Shown: one piece after another, positions 7,603-13,798 of the stretch
Layout: each line of letters opens with the position of its first letter
Numbering within the stretch: position 1 is the first letter of the stretch
Origin: RSA11 sp965652565
GTDB taxonomy: Bacteria; Actinomycetota; Thermoleophilia; Solirubrobacterales; 70-9
Reading direction: 5' to 3'
Assembly (NCBI GenBank): GCA_965652565.1
Contig: CBFGWL010000043.1
Location: 1-24,286 of the forward strand
Length of the DNA: 24,286 bases
Position numbers and translations under genes: made by a program
Notes under the pieces: generated by a model
Databases searched by the model: none
The model's input: only the letters and a program-made list of their open reading frames with translations
Told to the model about the DNA's origin: nothing

Positions 7603-8535
7603 GTCGGCGTAGTAATCGGGGGCGAGCGGGAGACCGCGCGCCCTCGACTGCGTCCAGCCGTAGTGGCTGAGCGAGAAGATCCCGGCGAGCCCGCGGTAGG
7701 GCTCGTACCGCGCGTAGAACTCCTCGACCTCGCTCACCATCGCGCGCCGCCCCAAGCCCGCCATCACCCCGACGAGCTTCACGTACGCGAGGTCGCCCGC
7801 CGGGAGAGCGTCCGCCTCGCCGCGGCCGAAGAGACGGAGGCACTGCAGCGTCCACGGACCGATCTCGCGGATCGCCAGGAAGCGCGCATCCGCCCCGGGA
7901 TCACCGGGATCGGCGCGCCCCTCCGCCACCTCGCGCGCGCAGCGGATCATCGCCAGCGCCCGCGCCGGCGCGAGATCGCACGCCGCGAGCTCCGCGGGCG
8001 CGAGGCGGGCGATCACTTCCGGAGTGGGCACGTCGCGCAGCACGGCCGCCGCGGGAGCTGCGCGCGGTGCGTGGGCGGCCCCCCAGCGCCGGACCAGCCG
8101 GCGCTGGATGACGGCCGCGCGCGAGGACTCGATGAGCTGCTCGGTGATCGCCCACGCGAGCGCCTCCCAGGCAAACGGCCGCCGGGTCGGGCGCAACCAC
8201 GGACGCCGGCGGATCGCCGGGCCGAGGAACCGGTCGCGCTTGAACGCGGCGTAGAAGTCGCGCAGGTCGTCGTCGACGCCGAGCGCGAAGCGCATGCGCT
8301 CGAGCGCACGCTCGCGCGCCTCCTCGCCGCCGCGCGAGACGGCCCGCAACGCGACCTCCCCACCGCGTCGCTGCCAGGCGTGTACCACCACCGGCTCGCC
8401 GTCCACGTGCAGGAGCCGCGTGAGCACGTTGCGGTGGAGGCGAGCCACCCCATCGCGGCGCCCGCGCGTGAGCAGGCGGTAGGGCGAGGGCGGCCTGACC
8501 TCGATCTCGAGGGCGGCCGGCACGGCGTCGCCCAC
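7594..8535 (-). CDS. AlkA-like DNA-3-methyladenine glycosylase (HhH-GPD family)
   Basis: The 313-residue protein carries a helix-hairpin-helix with the expected FLAIREIGPWT at 219-229, followed by the catalytic aspartate Asp248 in PAGDLAYVKL. This is the HhH-GPD layout of AlkA-type glycosylases, which remove alkylated purines from DNA by base excision. The N-terminal 90 residues resemble the AlkA N-terminal beta domain. There are no iron-sulfur cysteines after the domain, which argues against Nth/MutY. The GTG start at 8535 shares one base with the TAG of the upstream small gene, so the two form an operon. No Ada-type regulator is nearby. The exact lesion specificity cannot be read from the sequence. 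Confidence 0.88.
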   Translation of the reverse strand: MGDAVPAALEIEVRPPSPYRLLTRGRRDGVARLHRNVLTRLLHVDGEPVVVHAWQRRGGEVALRAVSRGGEEARERALERMRFALGVDDDLRDFYAAFKRDRFLGPAIRRRPWLRPTRRPFAWEALAWAITEQLIESSRAAVIQRRLVRRWGAAHAPRAAPAAAVLRDVPTPEVIARLAPAELAACDLAPARALAMIRCAREVAEGRADPGDPGADARFLAIREIGPWTLQCLRLFGRGEADALPAGDLAYVKLVGVMAGLGRRAMVSEVEEFYARYEPYRGLAGIFSLSHYGWTQSRARGLPLAPDYYADAA

Positions 8536-8837
8536 TAACGGCCGAGCAGGTGTACGTCGACGAGGAACGAGCGGCTGGCGACGACCTCGCGGGGACGCTC
8601 CCGCCGGCCGAGGCGGATGCGCGAGCGCTTGCCCGAGCCGCGCGAGACCACCTTGGCTGCGACCACCGTCGCCGCACCCGCCACGATCCCGCCCGCCGCG
8701 GCGATCGCGACGGCGCGCGCCTCGCTGCGCAGCGGAGCCAGCGCCGAGGGTTCAGGGCGCGCGGCCACGGCGCGCGCCTCGGCGTCCGCGTCGCCTTCCT
8801 CCTCGACGACCTCGGCTTCGAGCACCTCGTCCTGCAT
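8535..8837 (-). CDS. Small single-span membrane protein, unknown function
   Basis: This 100-residue protein has an acidic N-terminus (about 1-20), one Ala/Gly/Val-rich membrane segment (about 41-64) and a very basic tail (65-83), which predicts the C-terminus in the cytoplasm. I do not recognise the family. Support for its being real comes from a -10 element TAGACT 7 nt before the ATG, a stop codon that overlaps the start of the glycosylase gene by one base, and a charge pattern that makes sense as a protein. No ribosome binding site is seen, as expected for a leaderless transcript. The opposite strand also has open frames here but without comparable features. Confidence 0.68.
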   Translation of the reverse strand: MQDEVLEAEVVEEEGDADAEARAVAARPEPSALAPLRSEARAVAIAAAGGIVAGAATVVAAKVVSRGSGKRSRIRLGRRERPREVVASRSFLVDVHLLGR

Positions 8838-8844
8838 GGGGAGC

Positions 8845-8850
8845 AGTCTA
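8845..8850 (-). promoter_or_regulatory. -10 element TAGACT for the small membrane protein/glycosylase operon
   Basis: Read on the minus strand TAGACT ends 7 nt before the ATG at 8837, placing the transcription start at or next to the start codon. No SD lies between. No clear -35 is present. Confidence 0.55.
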
Positions 8851-8910
8851 GACCTGCGGCCAGCGGACGACTTTTGCCTCCAATCTTCGCCCCTAGGCCA
8901 GCGCGCTCGG

Positions 8911-10047
8911 CTAGTCGCCGCTGAGCCTGCGCTCGTAGATCCGGTAGCGCTGCACGACCTTGCCGCCCATCCCCTCCATCGCCCGATTCATGGGCTTGTT
9001 CGTCTCGAGGATCCAGCCCATGTGGCCGCCCTGCGGCCCGGGCCCCTGCGCCATCTCCCAATGCCGCTGGTAGAGCGCCGCCGCGACCCCAAGGTGCTGG
9101 TGCTCGGGCAGCACGCCCAGGGCGAACACGCGCAGGCGGTTGATGTAGCGCTTGCGGCGCAGGAAGTGCCACCAGCCCGTCGGGAACAGCCTGCCGTTCA
9201 TCCGCGCGAGCACCTGGTTGATGTCGGGCAGCGTGAGCCCCGCGCCGACAACCTCGCCCTCCCGCTCGGCGATCATCGCCCAGTTCTCGTCGAGCACCGG
9301 CTTGAGGTTCTTGGCCTGGAAGCGGACCTCGTCCTCGGTGATCGGCACGAATCCCCAGTTGCGGCCCCAGGCCTTGTTGTAGACCTCCATGAAGCGCCGC
9401 ACCTCGTTCTCCATGTCGCGGCGGCGCATGTGCCGCACGGTCACGCCCTGCTCGGCGGCGTGCTTCGCGGCCGCGTGGATCATCGGTGTGAACTCGTCGC
9501 CCTCGGCGAGCTGGCCGAACCACAGCGTCCACATCAAGAGGTCCATCGCCTTCGTCAGCCCCTGTCCCTCGATCAGCTCGCGGTAGTAGGGCGGGTGCCA
9601 CGGCTCGAGGATCATCGACGGCTCGTCGTAGCCCTCGATCAGCAGGCCGCACTCGTCGTTCAGCGTGAAATTCATCGGGCCGAGCATCCGCTCGCGGCCG
9701 CGCTCGCGCAGCCAGTCGCTGGCCGCGTCGATCAGCGCCGTCGCGACCTCAGGGTCGTCGATCGACTCGAAGAAGCCGAACATGCCGTCGTTGCCGCCCT
9801 GGTACTCGTCCCAGCGGTAGTCGATGTGGGCGGTGATGCGGCCGACCGTCTCGCCGTTGCGCTTGGCGAGGAAGAGCTGCGCCTCCGAGTGGTCGAACCA
9901 GGGGTTGCGCTGCGGGTCGAGGAACTCGCGCCGCTCGAAGCGCAGCGGCGGCACCCACTGGGGGTCGTTCCGGCGCAGCCGGTAGGGCAGCTCGATGAAC
10001 TCGTTGCGCTCGCGGCGGGTGGAGATGGGTTGGATCTCTACGGACAT
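8911..10047 (-). CDS. GNAT-fold acyltransferase, YghO-like; possible N-acyltransferase of a ceramide-type lipid
   Basis: This 378-residue protein begins MSVEIQPIST. I chose this ATG because a longer frame would run into the divergent gene and lacks family similarity. The N-terminal half carries ELPYRLRRNDPQWVPPLR (19-36) and GPMNFTLNDECGLLIEGYD (123-141), typical of a large GNAT subfamily that includes E. coli YghO. The C-terminal half holds the acyl-CoA loop FALGVLPEHQHLGVAAAL (308-325) and the closing WILETNKPMNRAMEGMGGK. From memory, the Caulobacter ceramide synthase bCerS is a GNAT-type protein that acts with a serine palmitoyltransferase. The divergent neighbour here is such a synthase-like enzyme, so a role in N-acylating its long-chain amino product is a reasonable inference, not a proof. 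Confidence 0.82.
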   Translation of the reverse strand: MSVEIQPISTRRERNEFIELPYRLRRNDPQWVPPLRFERREFLDPQRNPWFDHSEAQLFLAKRNGETVGRITAHIDYRWDEYQGGNDGMFGFFESIDDPEVATALIDAASDWLRERGRERMLGPMNFTLNDECGLLIEGYDEPSMILEPWHPPYYRELIEGQGLTKAMDLLMWTLWFGQLAEGDEFTPMIHAAAKHAAEQGVTVRHMRRRDMENEVRRFMEVYNKAWGRNWGFVPITEDEVRFQAKNLKPVLDENWAMIAEREGEVVGAGLTLPDINQVLARMNGRLFPTGWWHFLRRKRYINRLRVFALGVLPEHQHLGVAAALYQRHWEMAQGPGPQGGHMGWILETNKPMNRAMEGMGGKVVQRYRIYERRLSGD

Positions 10048-10088
10048 GGGCGCGCGCACGCTATCGCCTCCCTGCGACACTTGCTCGC
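10048..10088. promoter_or_regulatory. Shared divergent promoter region
   Basis: Only 41 bp separate two divergent ATG codons. On the minus strand TAGCGT (10063-10058) lies 10 nt before the ATG at 10047. On the plus strand TATCGC (10062-10067) overlaps the same bases, and GACACT ending 7 nt before the ATG at 10089 is an alternative. Neither gene has a convincing SD. The overlap implies the two genes are switched together or compete for polymerase. Confidence 0.5.
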
Positions 10089-11348
10089 ATGACCGAGACC
10101 ACACGCCCCGCTGCGGACGTCTTCGAGAAGGTCCGCACCCACGATCGCCGCGAGCAGCTCGAGGCTGCCAAGCAGGCCGACCTTCTGCCCTACTTCCGCG
10201 TCCTCGCCTCCGAGGCCGGGCCCGTCGTGCGGATGGAGGAGCGCGAGACGATCATGCTCGGCTCGAACAACTACCTTGGCCTCACGGGCGATCCGCGCGT
10301 GAAGCAGGCCGCGCGCGACGCACTCGAGACGTACGGGACCGGACTCACCGGCTCGCGCCTGTTGAACGGCACGACGCCCCTCCACCTCGACCTCGAGCGC
10401 GAGCTCGCGGAATGGATGGAGACCGACGACGTGATCGTCTACACCACCGGGCACCAGGCGAACGTCGGCGCACTGAGCGCAGTGCTCGGCCCAGGCGACA
10501 CGGTGATCTGCGACTCCGCCGACCACGCGTCGATCCTCGACGGCTGCAAGCTCTCGGGGGCGAAGCTCCGGCCGTTCCGCCACAACCAGATGGAGAAGCT
10601 GGAGAAGATGCTCGACCGGGCGGCCGGTGACGGCGGCGGCGTGCTGGTCGTGGTCGACGGGGTCTTCTCGATGGAGGGCGACCTCTGCAACCTGCCCGCC
10701 GTCGTCGAGCTCTGCGAGCGCTACGGCGCACGGCTCATGGTCGATGAGGCCCACGCCGTGGGCGTGCTGGGCGAGCGCGGCGCGGGCAGCGCGGAGCTCT
10801 TCGGGCTCGAGGACCGCGTCGATCTGCGCATGGGGACCTTCTCCAAGAGCCTGGCCTCGTGCGGCGGATTCATCGCCGGCCCGGCCGAGGTGATCGAGTA
10901 CCTGCGGATCGGCTCGCGCCCGTTCATCTTCTCCGCGGCCGCGGTGCCGGCCGCCGTCGGCGCCGCGCTCGGCGCCCTGCGCGTGATCCGCAGCGAGGGG
11001 CGCGAGCTCATGGACCGGCTGCTCGACAACGCGCGGTACCTGCGCCGGGGCTTCCGCGAGCTCGGCCTGCGGGTCGTCGAGCCGGGGACGCTCCCCGATG
11101 GCTCCGAGGCGACGACGCCGGTCGTGCCGGTGATCGTCGGCGAGGACTGGCAGGCGGTGCTGCTGTGGAAGGCGCTCTTCGAGGCCGGCGTCTACACGAA
11201 CGTCGCGATCCATCCGGCGGTGCCGCCGGGCGGCGCGCTCCTGCGCACCTCGCTCATGGCGACCCACGAGCGCGAGCACCTCGACCGGGCGCTCGAGATC
11301 TTCGAGCGGACGATCGCCGAGTTCCCGGAGCTCCCGCGGGACGCCTGA
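10089..11348 (+). CDS. Alpha-oxoamine synthase, serine palmitoyltransferase/KBL-like (PLP)
   Basis: This 419-residue PLP enzyme joins an amino acid to an acyl thioester with loss of CO2. Family marks are clear: GSNNYLGLTGDP (58-69), the PLP-stacking His146 in DSADHASILDG, DEAHAVGVLG (219-228) and the Schiff-base Lys253 in TFSKSLASCGGF. The family includes serine palmitoyltransferase (SPT), 2-amino-3-ketobutyrate ligase (KBL), BioF and HemA. FSKSLAS-GGF is closer to SPT-type sequences than to the usual BioF or KBL motifs as I remember them. No biotin, threonine-degradation or haem genes are nearby, and the divergent partner is an acyltransferase. A sphingoid-base-type product is therefore plausible. 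A ketoreductase and acyl carrier protein are not in this window. The call of the family is firm; the substrate is not. Confidence 0.9.
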   Translation: MTETTRPAADVFEKVRTHDRREQLEAAKQADLLPYFRVLASEAGPVVRMEERETIMLGSNNYLGLTGDPRVKQAARDALETYGTGLTGSRLLNGTTPLHLDLERELAEWMETDDVIVYTTGHQANVGALSAVLGPGDTVICDSADHASILDGCKLSGAKLRPFRHNQMEKLEKMLDRAAGDGGGVLVVVDGVFSMEGDLCNLPAVVELCERYGARLMVDEAHAVGVLGERGAGSAELFGLEDRVDLRMGTFSKSLASCGGFIAGPAEVIEYLRIGSRPFIFSAAAVPAAVGAALGALRVIRSEGRELMDRLLDNARYLRRGFRELGLRVVEPGTLPDGSEATTPVVPVIVGEDWQAVLLWKALFEAGVYTNVAIHPAVPPGGALLRTSLMATHEREHLDRALEIFERTIAEFPELPRDA

Positions 11349-11478
11349 CCCGCGTCGGCGCGCTCTCGGCCTGACCCCTTTTGGGTAGTTCCGACTTGTC
11401 CAGTTTTGGACAAGGGCAAGCCGAGCACGAAAAACCTGCTCTTAGCGAACGTCGACCCTCCCCGAAGGGGGTTGTGCG
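11349..11478. other. Intergenic region with several small hairpins
   Basis: Together with the leader that follows, 322 bp separate the synthase from the IHF-like gene. This first part is more AT-rich than its surroundings. It holds ACCCCTTTTGGGT at 11384-11396 region, the 20-nt palindrome at 11395-11414, and CCCC-GAA-GGGG at 11460-11470 just before the -35 element. None is followed by a thymine run. I see no gene here. Confidence 0.5.
11395..11414. repeat. Perfect 20-nt inverted repeat CTTGTCCA-GTTT-TGGACAAG
   Basis: Two 8-nt arms pair perfectly around a 4-nt loop, 47 bp after the synthase stop. It could be a terminator hairpin without U-tract or an operator for a dimeric regulator. The sequence cannot decide. 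Confidence 0.6.
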
Positions 11479-11508
11479 TTGACGGCCTCGCCGCCGCTGG
11501 CATAGGTT
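11479..11508 (+). promoter_or_regulatory. Sigma-70-type promoter for the IHF-like gene
   Basis: TTGACG (11479-11484) and TAGGTT (11503-11508) are separated by 18 bp, the best -35/-10 pair in the window. Transcription would start near 11515 and give a leader of roughly 155 nt before the ATG at 11671. Confidence 0.7.
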
Positions 11509-11546
11509 GCCGCACACGCCGGACGCTTCCCGGGGCAGGGAGCGGA

Positions 11547-11604
11547 CGGGACTGAAACTCGAGCATTCGGTCCCGCCCCGACCCTGGCGATCGGAGTCCG
11601 ATCG
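11547..11604 (+). promoter_or_regulatory. Structured 5' leader: hairpin and palindrome ahead of the IHF-like gene
   Basis: A 10-bp stem forms between CGGGACTGAA (11547-11556) and TTCGGTCCCG (11566-11575), with one G-U pair and a 9-nt loop. It is followed by the 17-nt perfect palindrome CGATCGGAGTCCGATCG (11588-11604). The palindrome's one-base centre makes it better suited as a protein-binding site than as an RNA hairpin. Both lie in the long leader, so they may control expression of the nucleoid protein. No known riboswitch family is recognised. Confidence 0.5.
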
Positions 11605-11670
11605 GTGGTACGCGACCGGCGTAAAGCAATCCCTACAACGTCAAGCCCATGCTCTGGAGGAGGAGTGTCG

Positions 11671-12006
11671 ATGGAAGCTGCCTCGACGATCGCCCATGCC
11701 CCGATGCCGCAACACATGCGTGCGCTCGCCGAAGCCAACCGGGTGCGACTTGCCCGTGCCGCGCTGAAGCGATCGGTGGCCTGCGGCGACGTCGACACGG
11801 CGGACGTCGTCAGAGAGTGCCCCTGGGAGGTCCAGACGATGACGGTTGGCGAGTTGCTCCGCAGCCAGCGTCGTTGGGGCCGCACACGCGCCCGCAAGTT
11901 CCTGGCGAGCCTGGCGCTCAACGAGAACCGGGAGCTCGGCCGGCTCACGGAGCGCCAGCGTCTCCTGCTGGCGAGCGCGCTCGAGAACAAGCGTCGCTTG
12001 AACTAA
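11671..12006 (+). CDS. Actinobacterial-type integration host factor (mIHF-like nucleoid protein)
   Basis: This 111-residue basic protein starts at an ATG preceded by GGAGGAGGAG (11656-11665), the strongest SD in the window. The frame is open further upstream, but only without such a site. The core about 57-100 aligns by eye with mycobacterial/Streptomyces IHF: MTVGELLRSQRRWGRTRARKF corresponds to the mIHF segment with KVSALLESLPGVGKVRARQI, which binds DNA through a helix-two-turn-helix fold. The N-terminal helix (14-50) is also as in mIHF, with a short extra N-terminus. The glycine-rich turn is altered (RRWGRTRAR), so it is a divergent member. It should bind and bend the chromosome and influence nucleoid architecture. 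Its abundant-protein status fits the strong promoter and SD. Confidence 0.8.
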   Translation: MEAASTIAHAPMPQHMRALAEANRVRLARAALKRSVACGDVDTADVVRECPWEVQTMTVGELLRSQRRWGRTRARKFLASLALNENRELGRLTERQRLLLASALENKRRLN

Positions 12007-12028
12007 CCGCGTCACCGGGGGGACGACG

Positions 12029-12056
12029 AGCGGGCGGCTCGGGAGAGCCGCCCGCT
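12029..12056. terminator. Strong GC hairpin between convergent genes
   Basis: A perfect 12-bp stem AGCGGGCGGCTC/GAGCCGCCCGCT closes on the tetraloop GGGA, 22 nt after the IHF-like stop and 15 nt from the convergent gene's stop. There is no thymine run, as often in high-GC actinomycetes. It probably ends transcription from both sides. Confidence 0.75.
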
Positions 12057-12071
12057 TCCGCCTGAGACCGG

Positions 12072-12563
12072 CTACCGGATCTTGATGGCGACCCCCGCGC
12101 GCCGCCGGAAGGCCCGGGCGAGCAGCGCGAACGCGGCCGCGAAGACCGCCGCCGCGATCACGAAGCGCGCTACGGGCGCCAGCGCCGACGGCGCGAAGTA
12201 GTAGAGGACACCGAGCACGACCAGCGCGCAGAAGCCGGCGAGGATCGTCGAGTGCGAGCGGTAGCCGGCGAAGTGCTCGCGGATCGAGAGCTCGAGGCCA
12301 CCCAGCGACCCGAGCGCCAAGCCGGTCCCGATGAAGATCGCGCGACGGCTCTCGTCGCCCACGAAGCCGAGCACGAGCATCACGATCCCGACCAGCACGC
12401 AAATCTCCACGAGCGGGAACGAGCCCCACGGCGCCGGCGGGCGCTCGTCGGCGGCCGCGCGGGCGGCGGGGCGCTCGCGTCGCCTGGGTGGCGGAGCGGG
12501 CTGCGGCGGCGCAGAGCCGCTTCGGCGCGCGCGGCGCCGCTTGCGCTTGCGTGAGCCGCTCAA
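12072..12563 (-). CDS. Four-span membrane protein, unknown function
   Basis: This 163-residue protein has a long, extremely basic and proline-rich N-terminus (1-48), then four predicted membrane segments near 50-68, 75-93, 105-123 and 130-150, and a short basic tail. I do not recognise the family. The start is a TTG at 12563, 13 bp after the stop of the upstream gene, so the two are probably cotranscribed. The SD is poor (GACGAAG-like), and a start further inside, nearer the first membrane segment, cannot be excluded. The very basic N-terminus would face the cytoplasm and could touch RNA, DNA or acidic lipid, but that is speculation. Confidence 0.75.
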   Translation of the reverse strand: MSGSRKRKRRRARRSGSAPPQPAPPPRRRERPAARAAADERPPAPWGSFPLVEICVLVGIVMLVLGFVGDESRRAIFIGTGLALGSLGGLELSIREHFAGYRSHSTILAGFCALVVLGVLYYFAPSALAPVARFVIAAAVFAAAFALLARAFRRRAGVAIKIR

Positions 12564-12576
12564 CGCTTCGTCGTCG

Positions 12577-13086
12577 TCACGGGGCGCGCCGGCACACCTC
12601 GCGCCCCTTCGCTAACGGACATCCCGAGGAGAGCTTGACTCTCCACCAGCCGAGAAGCATGCCGATCAGGCCGAGCCGCGGCCGCGAATGCCAGTGCCTG
12701 CAGCCGGGCTCACCGAGGTGCTCGTTCGAGACGCGGACCCACCGGAAGCGAGCCGGTTCGGCGATCATCCGCTCGAGCATCCGGCGGCTCTCCTCCTGGG
12801 CCGCCGCGCGCTCGGCGACCGCCCGCTGCGCGTCGGCGAGCCGGGCCGCGAGCGCGTCGCGCACTCGCTCGAGCTCGGCGACGTCGAGCACGCGGGGACC
12901 GCCGGCGGATCCCACCTTCCAGTCGATCCCCTGGCGCGGATAAGCGCTCGCCCAGAGCTCGCCGAGGCGCCGCTCGAGATCTGCGATCTGCTCGCGCAGC
13001 TGGCGGCGGGCGCGGCGTTGTGCGACCTGGTCGCGCTCGCGCGCCGGAGAGAACGTAGGTGGCTCGTGGACGAGCTGCGCTGGCAT
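12577..13086 (-). CDS. Coiled-coil protein with Cys/His C-terminal motif, unknown function
   Basis: This 169-residue protein has a charged, heptad-like helical stretch interrupted near the middle (about 18-45 and 66-110). It ends in a compact domain with Cys129-x-His131-x-His133, Cys156 and Cys165, which could bind a metal such as zinc. Between these residues is a short hydrophobic segment (138-149) with two tryptophans. I do not know the family. A -10 TAGACT at 13119-13114 and GGAGGGAAGGG in the leader support expression, although the SD lies about 11 nt or more from the ATG. The downstream membrane-protein gene begins 13 bp after its stop. Confidence 0.75.
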   Translation of the reverse strand: MPAQLVHEPPTFSPARERDQVAQRRARRQLREQIADLERRLGELWASAYPRQGIDWKVGSAGGPRVLDVAELERVRDALAARLADAQRAVAERAAAQEESRRMLERMIAEPARFRWVRVSNEHLGEPGCRHWHSRPRLGLIGMLLGWWRVKLSSGCPLAKGREVCRRAP

Positions 13087-13113
13087 CTGCGATCTGGCCC
13101 TTCCCTCCAGCCG

Positions 13114-13119
13114 AGTCTA
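13114..13119 (-). promoter_or_regulatory. -10 element TAGACT for the coiled-coil/membrane protein pair
   Basis: TAGACT on the minus strand is identical to the element at 8850-8845. Here the leader is 27 nt from the element to the ATG at 13086 and carries GGAGGGAAGGG, so this transcript would be led rather than leaderless. The element sits 20 bp behind the end of the upstream operon. Confidence 0.5.
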
Positions 13120-13138
13120 GATCAGAAGCGCTGCCGCG

Positions 13139-13798
13139 TCAGGTGCGCAGCGCGCCCGCCGCGAGCCAGAGTGCCTCCTCGACCGCGATGTCGGGCACGC
13201 CGCTCACCTGGACCGCGCAGATCAGCGTCGAGTCCGTGCCGCGCGAGACCTCCCGGCCCGCCGCCGTCGCGCCGAAGAGCAGGCCCAGCGGCTCGCGCTC
13301 GTCGGCGATCACGAGCGTGCCGGCTGGCAGCTCGCTGCGCCTACCGGCCATGGTCTCGCCGGGGCGAGTCGGGCGGATCCCCGGCCGCCCCTCGACGCGC
13401 GCGGCGTCGAAGGCCCGCAGCGCGACGCCGACCTCCACGGTCGCGATCGTGAGCGCGTCCTCCGGCAGGCCCACGCTCGGGAACCCGCCACGGCGCATCC
13501 GCTCGAGCGCGAGGGCCTCGACGGGGGTGCGGTGCTCGTCGGGGTCGAGCCCGATGTGTCGAAAGAAGACGCGGTAGGCCCACGGGATCGGCTGGTGGCG
13601 CAGATTGACCGCCTGGGCGCCGCCCATCCGGCCCGCGAGCTCGCGCAGCCGCTGCTTGAGCGCGCGGGGACTGCGCCGCGCACCACCCGGGGCGACGACG
13701 TAGTGCAGCGCGAGCGCGGGGAACTCGGAGCGCAGGCCGCCGTCCACCCAGCCGCTTTGCAGTGGGGGTCCGTCGGCGGCAGGGGGCTGCGCTCCCAT
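13139..13798 (-). CDS. B3/B4 (tRNA synthetase beta-like) domain protein
   Basis: This 219-residue protein resembles free-standing B3/B4 domains, the fold that phenylalanyl-tRNA synthetase beta subunits use for editing mischarged tRNA. Typical segments are AYRVFFRHIGLDPDEHRTPVEAL (74-96), GGFPSVGLPEDALTIATVE (104-122) and the closing VSGVPDIAVEEALWLA (198-212). Stand-alone versions are usually thought to act on aminoacyl-tRNA or related adducts in the cytoplasm, but few have a tested function. Its ATG overlaps the TGA of the thioredoxin-like gene by one base, making it the third gene of the RND operon. A link between tRNA editing and an exporter is not obvious. Confidence 0.82.
   Translation of the reverse strand: MGAQPPAADGPPLQSGWVDGGLRSEFPALALHYVVAPGGARRSPRALKQRLRELAGRMGGAQAVNLRHQPIPWAYRVFFRHIGLDPDEHRTPVEALALERMRRGGFPSVGLPEDALTIATVEVGVALRAFDAARVEGRPGIRPTRPGETMAGRRSELPAGTLVIADEREPLGLLFGATAAGREVSRGTDSTLICAVQVSGVPDIAVEEALWLAAGALRT

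Noticed and set aside
8617..10092. 491-residue open frame on the plus strand opposite the acyltransferase
   Set aside because: The minus-strand gene shows clear GNAT motifs. The plus frame reads as unstructured His/Arg/Leu-rich filler and spans two minus-strand genes.
10089..11348. BioF (8-amino-7-oxononanoate synthase) for biotin synthesis
   Set aside because: No other biotin gene is nearby and the lysine segment FSKSLASCGGF is more SPT-like, although a phylogeny is needed to exclude it fully.
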